The notes under the pieces are model-generated. The model was given only the letters and a program-made list of their open reading frames with translations, ran no database searches and was not told where the DNA came from. Positions 1 through 5,846 of a stretch of 7,791 nucleotides of DNA are shown here, piece after piece. Location of the stretch: positions 1 through 7,791 of the forward strand of contig SYEA01000052.1 of NCBI GenBank assembly GCA_005800965.1, in the 5' to 3' direction. Positions within the stretch are counted from its first letter, which is position 1. Each line of letters opens with the position of its first letter. The translations under genes and the position numbers were made by a program. Source of the stretch: Actinomycetota bacterium (GTDB lineage Bacteria; Actinomycetota; Acidimicrobiia; Acidimicrobiales; Ilumatobacteraceae).

Positions 1-861
1 CACCATGCGAACATCGTGCCGTGGCAAATGCTGGCCAAGGAAATTGGTTTCAAAATTCGCTGGGTGCCACTCACCAAAGATTTCCAACTCGACTTGTCAT
101 CGCTCGATCAGCTGTTGCAGGGCGTGAGAGCATTTTCGTTTACCTCAATGTCGAATGTGCTCGGCACCATCAACCCCACGCGCGAACTTTGCGCTGCAGC
201 ACATGCCGCCGGTGCCATTGCCATCGTTGATGGTTGCCAGTCGGTGCCCCACATGACAACCGACGTGCAGGCCATGGGTGCCGACATGCTCGCTTTCAGC
301 AGCCACAAAATGTGCGGCCCGACGGGCGTGGGCGTGCTGTGGGCGCGCGAAGAGTTGCTCGAAGCGATGCCACCGTTCCTCGGGGGTGGCGGAATGATCA
401 GCGAAGTGAGCCTTGATGGCTTTACCTATGCCGAACTTCCCCACAAGTTTGAAGCCGGCACGCCACCAATCGCCGAAGTCATCGGTTTGGGTGCCGCTGT
501 GGATTTCTTGAATGCAATCGGCATGAGCGAAGTGCGTCGCCACGAGATTGAACTCACGAATTATGCCTACAACGCACTCACCCAGCGCTACGGCAACGAC
601 ATCACGATTCACGGGCCGGCTAACCCCGAGTTGCGGGGTGCCACGTTTTCGTTTGCCTTTCGCGACGTGCACCCGCACGATGTGAGCCAGGTGCTCGACC
701 AACACAACGTGTGTGTGCGCGCCGGGCATCACTGTGCCAAGCCATTGATGCGCCTCATCGGGGCCAACGCCACGGCACGCGCCAGCATGTACTTGTATTC
801 CAACGAAGCCGATGTGGATGCCTTAGTTGAGGCGCTCGGCGATGTAAGCAGTATTTTCTAG
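1..861 (+). CDS. sufS: SufS cysteine desulfurase (5' end outside window)
   Basis: PLP-dependent group II cysteine desulfurase. It takes sulfur from L-cysteine, leaving alanine and a cysteine persulfide on the enzyme, for cytosolic Fe-S cluster assembly. The frame is open from base 1 and begins HHANIVPWQ, the usual SufS motif after the glycine-rich start of the PLP fold, so the gene begins upstream; roughly 120 N-terminal residues of a ~410-residue protein are missing. The GTG at 16 is an internal valine codon, not a start. The Schiff-base lysine lies in SSHKMCGPTGVG (Lys codon 307-309). The persulfide-forming cysteine lies in RAGHHCAKPLM (Cys codon 733-735), the SufS-type short loop rather than the longer IscS loop. 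The stop is seven bases before sufU, as in Gram-positive type suf operons, so the two are surely cotranscribed and SufU is the likely sulfur acceptor. The identification is very safe. Confidence 0.96.
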   Translation, partial: HHANIVPWQMLAKEIGFKIRWVPLTKDFQLDLSSLDQLLQGVRAFSFTSMSNVLGTINPTRELCAAAHAAGAIAIVDGCQSVPHMTTDVQAMGADMLAFSSHKMCGPTGVGVLWAREELLEAMPPFLGGGGMISEVSLDGFTYAELPHKFEAGTPPIAEVIGLGAAVDFLNAIGMSEVRRHEIELTNYAYNALTQRYGNDITIHGPANPELRGATFSFAFRDVHPHDVSQVLDQHNVCVRAGHHCAKPLMRLIGANATARASMYLYSNEADVDALVEALGDVSSIF

Positions 862-868
862 GTCAGCA

Positions 869-1312
869 ATGAGCAACCTCGAGGACCTCTACCGCGAAGT
901 GATTCTCGATCACTACCGCACGCCCCGCAACAAAGGCGAGTTGCCACCACCCGCCACTTGCACCGAGGGCACCAACCCGCTGTGCGGCGACGAGATCAAA
1001 ATTTTTCTCAATGTCACCGATGGCATCGTGCAAGATGTGCGCTTCAGCGGCCACGGCTGCTCGATCAGCCAGGCATCGGCGTCGATGATGACAGCAATCG
1101 TGAAGGGCAAGTCGCTTGCTGATGTGCGTGCCGTGGCCCGCCGATTCAAACAACTCATGACCATCGAAGAAGATGACGGCACCACCCCCACCGACATTCG
1201 GCTCGGTGACATCGAAGCACTGCAGGGTGTGGTGAAATACCCCGTGCGTATCAAATGCGCCGTGCTTGGTTGGAACACGCTGCTCGAGGGGCTCAACTCG
1301 GCGGATGCCTGA
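869..1312 (+). CDS. sufU: SufU, zinc-dependent sulfurtransferase / Fe-S scaffold-like protein
   Basis: A 147-residue IscU-fold protein of the SufU branch, which accepts persulfide sulfur from SufS and passes it on for Fe-S cluster assembly. The conserved ligands are all present: Cys39 and Asp41 in NPLCGDEI, Cys64 in GHGCSISQ, and Cys130 in RIKCAVLGW. The roughly 20-residue insert before the last cysteine (about residues 94-120) separates SufU from IscU. In known SufU proteins these residues bind the zinc that SufS displaces. The N-terminal LYREVILDHYRTPRN is also typical. ATG 869 lies seven bases after the sufS stop with a weak AGG 6 nt upstream, consistent with readthrough translation in one operon. 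The length matches the family. The 3' end overlaps the possible start of the next gene. Confidence 0.95.
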   Translation: MSNLEDLYREVILDHYRTPRNKGELPPPATCTEGTNPLCGDEIKIFLNVTDGIVQDVRFSGHGCSISQASASMMTAIVKGKSLADVRAVARRFKQLMTIEEDDGTTPTDIRLGDIEALQGVVKYPVRIKCAVLGWNTLLEGLNSADA

Positions 1313-2474
1313 AATGCGGCGCTTGGCACTCGGTGCGCTGCTCGTAGGGCTTACTGCTTGCGGCGTTGACCAAGCCACGGCACCGGCTGCCCCCAGTGAT
1401 GCAGAGACACTTCCGGCAATACCGGCAACTGCGGAGTCGTCTGGCGACGCGTCACAGGTTTCCCTGGTGAACATCGGCGCGCTGGATCAACCCGTTGATG
1501 CCGCATCTCGCAGCGGTGACGAAGCGGTGTATTTCGTCTCGCGCGTCGGCACCATCCATCGCTTTGTTGACGGCACGTTCGAAGCAGCAGCGGTGCTTGA
1601 CATCTCTGACCTCACCGACGGCGAGGGTGAGCGTGGTCTGCTGGGCCTGGCGTTTTCGTCTGACGGAACGACTGCTTATCTCAACTACACCGACCGCAAT
1701 GGCGCCACAACAATCGCATCATTGGCGGTTGATGAGCGTGGGGTGTTTAACCGTGGCTCACTGCAAACTTTGCTCACGATTGATCAACCGTTTCGCAACC
1801 ACAACGCCGGCGACATCGTCATTGAACCCAGCGGCACGTTGCTGGTGCCCATGGGTGACGGCGGTTCGGCAGACGACCCATTGCGTGTTTCACTTGACGA
1901 CTCGTCGTTGTTGGGCAAGGTGTTGCGCGTCGACCCGCGAAATGGTGCGGTGACGGTGTTGGCCAAGGGTTTGCGCAACCCTTGGCGGGTGGACTTATTC
2001 GAAGACCGTTTGTGGCTGGCCGACGTCGGGCAGAACAAGTGGGAAGAAGTGAGCGTGCTTGACGGTGTTTCACAACGTCGTGGCGGGCCGTTATCGAGTT
2101 CGGGCACCGCCGCATCGGGCGAGGGGAACGCCACCGACATCGCCGATTTTGGTTGGAGTGCCTACGAGGCGAATGATCGCTTCAACAAGGATCAATCAAG
2201 CCCGTTGCACACACCACCAGTCGTTGCCTACGAACATGGCGACAACGGCTGTTCGGTGAGCGGTGGCGCAGTTGCCGTTGACGGTGCATTGCGCGGGCGA
2301 TACGTATTTGCCGATTACTGCAGTGGTCGCGTGTGGTCGATTGCCACCGATACTGCTGGTCCCGAGATGGTGTTGCACTTTGACAACGTCGACTCCCCCG
2401 CGGCCGTCGTGCGCGCCGGCGAGACCATCTTCGTCCTCTCTCTTTCCGGCACCATCTGGCGGCTAGGTGGCTAG
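1305..2474 (+). CDS. Glucose/sorbosone dehydrogenase-family beta-propeller lipoprotein
   Basis: Predicted exported lipoprotein of about 389 residues from the GSDH family (six-bladed propeller; YliI-type aldose dehydrogenases and relatives). A short basic n-region and the hydrophobic run LALGALLVGL end in the lipobox LTAC, so the protein should be anchored outside the cytoplasmic membrane. A Ser/Ala/Pro-rich linker of about 45 residues follows. The propeller carries family motifs: GERGLLGLAF, NHNAGDIVIEPSG (His166, the position of the catalytic His in soluble PQQ glucose dehydrogenase), MGDGGSADDP, GLRNPWR (222-228), ADVGQNKWEEV (239-249), and a C-terminal cysteine pair (316 and 339) around ADYCSGRVW. 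Oxidation of sugars with PQQ is inferred from the family; substrate and cofactor cannot be read from the sequence. ATG 1305 overlaps sufU by 8 bp (ATGCCTGA) and ATG 1314 lies one base past the sufU stop; neither has a strong SD, so translation is probably coupled to sufU. Confidence 0.88.
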   Translation: MPEMRRLALGALLVGLTACGVDQATAPAAPSDAETLPAIPATAESSGDASQVSLVNIGALDQPVDAASRSGDEAVYFVSRVGTIHRFVDGTFEAAAVLDISDLTDGEGERGLLGLAFSSDGTTAYLNYTDRNGATTIASLAVDERGVFNRGSLQTLLTIDQPFRNHNAGDIVIEPSGTLLVPMGDGGSADDPLRVSLDDSSLLGKVLRVDPRNGAVTVLAKGLRNPWRVDLFEDRLWLADVGQNKWEEVSVLDGVSQRRGGPLSSSGTAASGEGNATDIADFGWSAYEANDRFNKDQSSPLHTPPVVAYEHGDNGCSVSGGAVAVDGALRGRYVFADYCSGRVWSIATDTAGPEMVLHFDNVDSPAAVVRAGETIFVLSLSGTIWRLGG

Positions 2475-2510
2475 TTCTTGGCACTTTGGGGCCCGCCGCG
2501 CACACAGCCC

Positions 2511-2517
2511 AAGAGGG
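2511..2517 (+). promoter_or_regulatory. Ribosome binding site of the toxin gene
   Basis: AAGAGGG sits only two bases before ATG 2520 and is the best purine-rich match upstream of the small nuclease gene. It favours ATG 2520 over the in-frame TTG at 2478, which has no SD. The spacing is shorter than ideal, which suggests weak initiation. The GGGCC at 2515-2519 can also pair with GGCCC at 2490-2494, which could hide it. Confidence 0.4.
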
Positions 2518-2519
2518 CC

Positions 2520-2747
2520 ATGCCGTACAAACCAGTTCCCAAAGATTGCTTCATTCAAGAACTTGAGCGATACTTCTATAAAGGACGCCACATATGGATC
2601 TCCAACGACCGAAAATTTCGCTTCACCTGGGACACACTCCACGGCGAGGTCGAGGTGTTTTCGCGACGCGGTCGCCATTTGGGGGTTATGGACTGCAACA
2701 GGAAGCTGATTGGTTCTGCAGTGAAGGGCAGGCGAATTGATGCCTAG
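2520..2747 (+). CDS. Colicin E3-like ribonuclease toxin, stand-alone domain
   Basis: A 75-residue basic protein (about 16 Lys/Arg against 9 Asp/Glu) that aligns by eye with the C-terminal cytotoxic domain of colicin E3 (Pfam 'Cytotoxic'), which cuts 16S rRNA in the decoding centre. The stretch FTWDTLHGEVEVF places Asp38, His41 and Glu45 with exactly the spacing of colicin E3 Asp510, His513 and Glu517. GRHLGVMD follows as in the colicin GQHLGSFD, and the C-terminal GRR (70-72) can supply the conserved arginine. There are no translocation or receptor-binding domains and no signal peptide, so it should act inside its own cell as a toxin-antitoxin toxin. The usual Asp-Pro-x-Thr-Gly after HLG is replaced by DCNRK. 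It starts 45 bp after the sugar dehydrogenase and overlaps the acidic partner gene by 8 bp. An upstream TTG (2478) would add 14 residues. Similarity to colicin E3 is from memory; activity is inferred. Confidence 0.75.
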   Translation: MPYKPVPKDCFIQELERYFYKGRHIWISNDRKFRFTWDTLHGEVEVFSRRGRHLGVMDCNRKLIGSAVKGRRIDA

Positions 2748-2949
2748 CGAGTTGACTTTTGTTCAAGCAGTTTTAGCTGGCCAAGCGACCGCTGACCAAG
2801 TGGATAGCTGGGTTGATAAGTGGCATGAAAGCGACGCGAGCGGTGTTGAACTGCACGACTTCCTTGGCCTTCGCGAATCCGAGATGGAAAGTTGGCTCAA
2901 CGAGAGACTCACCTTGGAAGAAATCATTGCCAGTCGTGCCCGCGACTAG
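2740..2949 (+). CDS. Small acidic protein, probable antitoxin of the colicin E3-like toxin
   Basis: A 69-residue, strongly acidic protein (about 15 Asp/Glu against 5 Lys/Arg), predicted mostly helical, with no DNA-binding motif that I recognise. The core WHESDASGVELHDFLGL (28-44) followed by SEMESWL resembles small actinobacterial and proteobacterial proteins with a WHE...LHEFLG...W pattern that I recall next to E3-type nuclease genes; this is recollection, not a search. ATG 2740 overlaps the toxin stop in ATGCCTAG, an arrangement that couples its translation to the toxin's, and GAAGGG at 2723-2728 may help initiation. The TTG at 2737 would add one residue and is less likely. Opposite charge to the toxin, small size and overlap support an immunity/antitoxin role, in which it would bind and neutralise the nuclease. 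It is not a colicin Im3 look-alike that I can recognise by sequence. Confidence 0.72.
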   Translation: MPSELTFVQAVLAGQATADQVDSWVDKWHESDASGVELHDFLGLRESEMESWLNERLTLEEIIASRARD

Positions 2950-2970
2950 GCAGTCTGTACCCGCGACCGA

Positions 2971-2976
2971 TAACTT
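2971..2976 (+). promoter_or_regulatory. Possible -10 element for the DUF2256-DUF3253 gene
   Basis: TAACTT fits TANNNT and ends eight bases before ATG 2985, which has no Shine-Dalgarno sequence. This suggests a leaderless or near-leaderless transcript starting at the ATG. No clear -35 is visible. It would separate this gene from the toxin-antitoxin transcript. Confidence 0.3.
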
Positions 2977-2984
2977 GCGACCTT

Positions 2985-3356
2985 ATGGCTGAGCGGGCAG
3001 AGAAAGTGTGTGAGCGTTGCGGTCGCACCATGCAATGGCGCGCCAAATGGGCACGCAACTGGAATGAAGTCAAATACTGCTCAGATGCGTGCCGCAAACA
3101 GCGCCTCACTGCCGTGGATACCGCGCTTGAAGATGCAATCGTGCAGTTGCTCAATGCTCGGGCGCATGACGCATCCATCTGCCCGTCGGAGGCAGCACGT
3201 GCGGTGGGTGGCGAGTCATGGCAGTCGTTGATGGAGCCCGCGCGAAAGGCCGCACGACGTTTGGTCGCCCAAGAAAAAGTGCAGATCACCCAGGCTGGGA
3301 AGGTGGTTGATCCGAGCCGCGCCAAGGGCCCGATTCGGATTCGTCGATTTCAATAA
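2985..3356 (+). CDS. DUF2256-DUF3253 two-domain zinc-ribbon protein
   Basis: A 123-residue protein with two recognisable domains of unknown function. Residues 7-38 are a DUF2256-type zinc ribbon: CxxC (Cys9, Cys12), then CxxxC (Cys32, Cys36), with the signature WRAKWARNW..VKYCSDACR between them. Residues about 47-123 are DUF3253, a small winged-helix-like domain with ICPSEAARAVGG, the ARRLV helix and the ending KVVDPSRAKGPIRIRR. This pairing is known in other genomes. A nucleic-acid-binding role is plausible from the ribbon plus basic helical domain, but no function is established. ATG 2985 is preferred because the ribbon begins right after it; upstream in-frame codons run into the antitoxin gene. 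The last 71 bp overlap the 3' end of the opposing GH3 gene. Confidence 0.85.
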   Translation: MAERAEKVCERCGRTMQWRAKWARNWNEVKYCSDACRKQRLTAVDTALEDAIVQLLNARAHDASICPSEAARAVGGESWQSLMEPARKAARRLVAQEKVQITQAGKVVDPSRAKGPIRIRRFQ

Positions 3357-5805
3357 TCACACTGGTGCGAACATCCACGCTTGATGCCGCCACCAGAATT
3401 TCCCACTCACCACCCTCTACTCGCCACGCCCGACGTGCCGGGTTCCAGCGCCTAAACGCCGTCCACGGCACACTAACCACTACGTCAGCGAATGAACTCG
3501 GCTCAATAACGCGCTTGCACCACGCCGCAAGTCGCGGCGGGTTGGTGTCACCGGCACGACGCACGTAACACTGCACAACAACCGTGGCGGCGCGTGCCGA
3601 CACACAACTCACGGGCACAGTAACTTCGCAGCGCGGCCAAGAACGTTCCGTCGATACGCGTGCTGCACCCCAAGCGGCCTCGCCATAACTCAACCCATGA
3701 CCAAACGGAATGAGTGGCTCGACCATGTTGCGTGCCTGACCGCGCCAGCCATACCACTCACCTTCGGTGTATCGCTGGGCTCCGTTCACCGGTGCGTAAT
3801 CGCGCATCGCTGGTGAATCTTCGAGGCGCTTCGGGTACGTCACGGGCAAGCGCCCACCCGGGTCGGCATCGCCGGCGAGCACATCAGCGATTGCATTGCC
3901 CATTTCCATGCCACCGAAGAAACCGACGAGTACTGCTTGAACATCGTTGATCCACGGCATCGCTACCGGTGCTCCTGCATTAACTACCACGATCGTTCGT
4001 GGGTTTACTGCGGCAACCCGTTGCACGAGTTCGTCTTGGCGGCCCGGCAGCGTGATCGAGTCACGGTCATGGCCTTCGGTTTCCCATTCGTCATTGGTGC
4101 CCACCACCACGATGGCAACATCGGCATCCGCCGCAAGTTGTACGGCGTCGTTCAATTCATCTGGGTCTTGTGGGTTGCGCACACCGATGCGTATTGCGCT
4201 GAAGCCGGCTCGTGTGCGCATGCGGGCCTCGAACCGCACTGGTACGCCTTGTTTCATAGGGATGCCATGCAGTTGCTCTTCACTGCCAAAGCCGAAATAT
4301 TCACGGCTACGTGGCAGCACTCCGAGCGAGTCGTCAACGATGAGTTCACCATTCACGGTGAGTGAACCCATACCCGTGAGCACGAGCGAAACATCGTGCG
4401 TGCCGTCAACTTCAGGGATGAACTCGCCCGCAATGACGACCGTGAAATCAAACGGGTCGACACCCGGTGGTGCTGCACCAAAAAACGTGAGCGCCGAACG
4501 CTCGGTGGTGTCGGTGTGGGCCGGTGGCGAGCTCGTATTGTCACGGTCGAAATAGTCCACACGCCAGCCAGGTTTGCCGTCGGGCGTGCGCAGTTGCTCA
4601 GCGCCGACGATTGGCGTAAGTTTGTCGATCGACGTGCCACGTCGCCATTTCACGGTGTCGTCGCCATAGCGGGCCTGTAACCCACCAAGAATCGTGCTCG
4701 TCGAAATTGCCTGCAGGCTCGACGACCCACCACCCTGCGTGCGCGTCACCTTTGCATTCGGCCCCACGACGGCAATCGACCGAACACTGCCCGGGGTTAT
4801 CGGCAACGCGTGGACAGCATTGCGCACCAGAACGCTGCCCGCCGCCGATGCCCGCCGAATGAGTGCTCGTTCGCTCGGGTCATCCACCGTGTGCTCGGCT
4901 GCCGACGCCGGCCGTTCGTCGGCCCGTGTGCGCTCGATGAGCCGCAGCACTGCCTCGACACGAGCGTTGACCTCCGCTTCACCCACCAGACCCTCTTCGA
5001 CGGCTTGCAGCAGTTTCTTGCCATAAATCGTGGCGGGGCCGGGCATCGGCACATCGAGCCCCGCCCGCACTGAGGCAACAGTGTCATGCGCGCCAAACCA
5101 GTCAGACACCACGAAGCCGTCGAACCCCCAGTCGACACGCAAGACCTCGTGCAGCAACTCGCGGTTGTTGGCCGCATGGTCACCGTTCACTTTGTTGTAA
5201 CTGCTCATCACGCCCCACGCGCCCGCATCAATCACCGTTGCCTCAAACGGCCGTAAGTAGAACTCGCGCAACGTTGTTTCATCCACCTGGGCGTCAACAG
5301 TCATGCGATCCACTTCGGTGTCGTTGGCCGCAAAATGCTTTACCGTCACAGCAACTTCTTGTGACTGCACACCACGCACGATTGCCGTGGCGAGTTGTGC
5401 TGTTAGTTCGGGGTCTTCACTCAAGCACTCAAACGTGCGCCCACCGATCGGCGTGCGATGCAAATTAACAGTTGGGGCAAGCAACACGTGCACTGCTTTG
5501 CGCCGCGCCTCACGCCCGAGTAGCAACCCAAGTTGGTGCGCCAGGTCAACATCCCACGAGGCCCCCACCACGATGGACGTTGGAATACTTAGCCCTGGGG
5601 TGCGAGTTGCACCGAGTGACTCTCCACGCACGCCGTTGGGGCCGTCAGACATTTTGATTGCCGAAATGTCGAGGCGTGGTATCGCATGCGTGCGCCACGT
5701 GGATGCCCCACCGAGCAGCCGACACTTTTCTTGCAAAGTGAGCGATGCAAGACGATTGGCGATTCGTTCGTCACTTCCTTGAGCCATACGTTCTTCATTC
5801 GTCAC
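3286..5805 (-). CDS. GH3 family beta-glucosidase with PA14 insert
   Basis: An 839-residue retaining glycosidase that should release beta-linked glucose (or a similar sugar) from oligosaccharides or glycosides. The order is: GH3 N-terminal barrel (about 15-295) with KMSDGPNGVR, KHFAAND (156-162) and the nucleophile Asp235 in VVSDWFGAHD; a start of the GH3 C domain (about 315-405); an inserted PA14 beta-barrel (about 408-550, GWRVDYFD to the IRIGV strand); the rest of the GH3 C domain with NDEWETEGHDRD, where Glu577 is the likely acid/base; and a fibronectin III-like tail after PFGHGLSYG. The architecture and length match Kluyveromyces marxianus BglI, in which PA14 shapes the substrate pocket. 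There is no signal peptide, so it is probably cytoplasmic and acts on imported glycosides. GTG 5805 is chosen because a TANNNT box lies seven bases upstream; ATG 5787, six codons in, is the alternative. The C-terminal tail (ESGPWRGSDQPPSQPG) lies in the overlap with the convergent gene. Substrate is not certain. Confidence 0.93.
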   Translation of the reverse strand: MTNEERMAQGSDERIANRLASLTLQEKCRLLGGASTWRTHAIPRLDISAIKMSDGPNGVRGESLGATRTPGLSIPTSIVVGASWDVDLAHQLGLLLGREARRKAVHVLLAPTVNLHRTPIGGRTFECLSEDPELTAQLATAIVRGVQSQEVAVTVKHFAANDTEVDRMTVDAQVDETTLREFYLRPFEATVIDAGAWGVMSSYNKVNGDHAANNRELLHEVLRVDWGFDGFVVSDWFGAHDTVASVRAGLDVPMPGPATIYGKKLLQAVEEGLVGEAEVNARVEAVLRLIERTRADERPASAAEHTVDDPSERALIRRASAAGSVLVRNAVHALPITPGSVRSIAVVGPNAKVTRTQGGGSSSLQAISTSTILGGLQARYGDDTVKWRRGTSIDKLTPIVGAEQLRTPDGKPGWRVDYFDRDNTSSPPAHTDTTERSALTFFGAAPPGVDPFDFTVVIAGEFIPEVDGTHDVSLVLTGMGSLTVNGELIVDDSLGVLPRSREYFGFGSEEQLHGIPMKQGVPVRFEARMRTRAGFSAIRIGVRNPQDPDELNDAVQLAADADVAIVVVGTNDEWETEGHDRDSITLPGRQDELVQRVAAVNPRTIVVVNAGAPVAMPWINDVQAVLVGFFGGMEMGNAIADVLAGDADPGGRLPVTYPKRLEDSPAMRDYAPVNGAQRYTEGEWYGWRGQARNMVEPLIPFGHGLSYGEAAWGAARVSTERSWPRCEVTVPVSCVSARAATVVVQCYVRRAGDTNPPRLAAWCKRVIEPSSFADVVVSVPWTAFRRWNPARRAWRVEGGEWEILVAASSVDVRTSVIIEIDESESGPWRGSDQPPSQPG

Positions 5806-5812
5806 AGCAGTG

Positions 5813-5818
5813 ACGATA
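5813..5818 (-). promoter_or_regulatory. Probable leaderless -10 element of the GH3 gene
   Basis: Read on the minus strand this is TATCGT, a TANNNT match ending seven bases before GTG 5805, with no SD before that codon. This suits transcription starting at or next to the start codon. A -35 would fall near 5836-5843, on top of the -10 of the divergent add gene; no strong TTGAC is seen there. Confidence 0.42.
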
Positions 5819-5834
5819 GACGATGATCTGTCCG

Positions 5835-5840
5835 TAGAAT
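5835..5840 (+). promoter_or_regulatory. Probable leaderless -10 element of add
   Basis: TAGAAT is a good -10 box (TANNNT) and ends exactly six bases before ATG 5847, placing the transcription start at the A of the ATG. No Shine-Dalgarno precedes the gene. A TGAC-containing -35-like stretch (GTGACG, 5810-5815) lies about 19 bases upstream. Confidence 0.55.
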
Positions 5841-5846
5841 TCAGTC

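Noticed and set aside
145..732. 195-codon minus-strand open frame in sufS
   Set aside because: Rich in His, Ala and Arg, with no domain, and opposite a gene whose catalytic motifs are intact.
16..861. SufS read as starting at GTG 16
   Set aside because: The frame is open to base 1 and HHANI before the GTG is conserved in SufS, so the gene is cut by the window edge rather than starting here.
863..1474. 203-codon open frame on the minus strand across sufU
   Set aside because: It lies antisense to a certain sufU and the start of the dehydrogenase gene; its translation shows no recognisable domain and is the usual shadow of a GC-rich gene.
2932..2947. AGTCG/CGACT inverted repeat at the antitoxin stop, possible terminator
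   Set aside because: Only five base pairs with a six-base loop and no T run after it, so it does not support a terminator call.
3947..4555. 202-codon plus-strand open frame inside the GH3 gene
   Set aside because: Ser/Thr-rich translation without any motif, entirely antisense to conserved GH3 and PA14 coding sequence.
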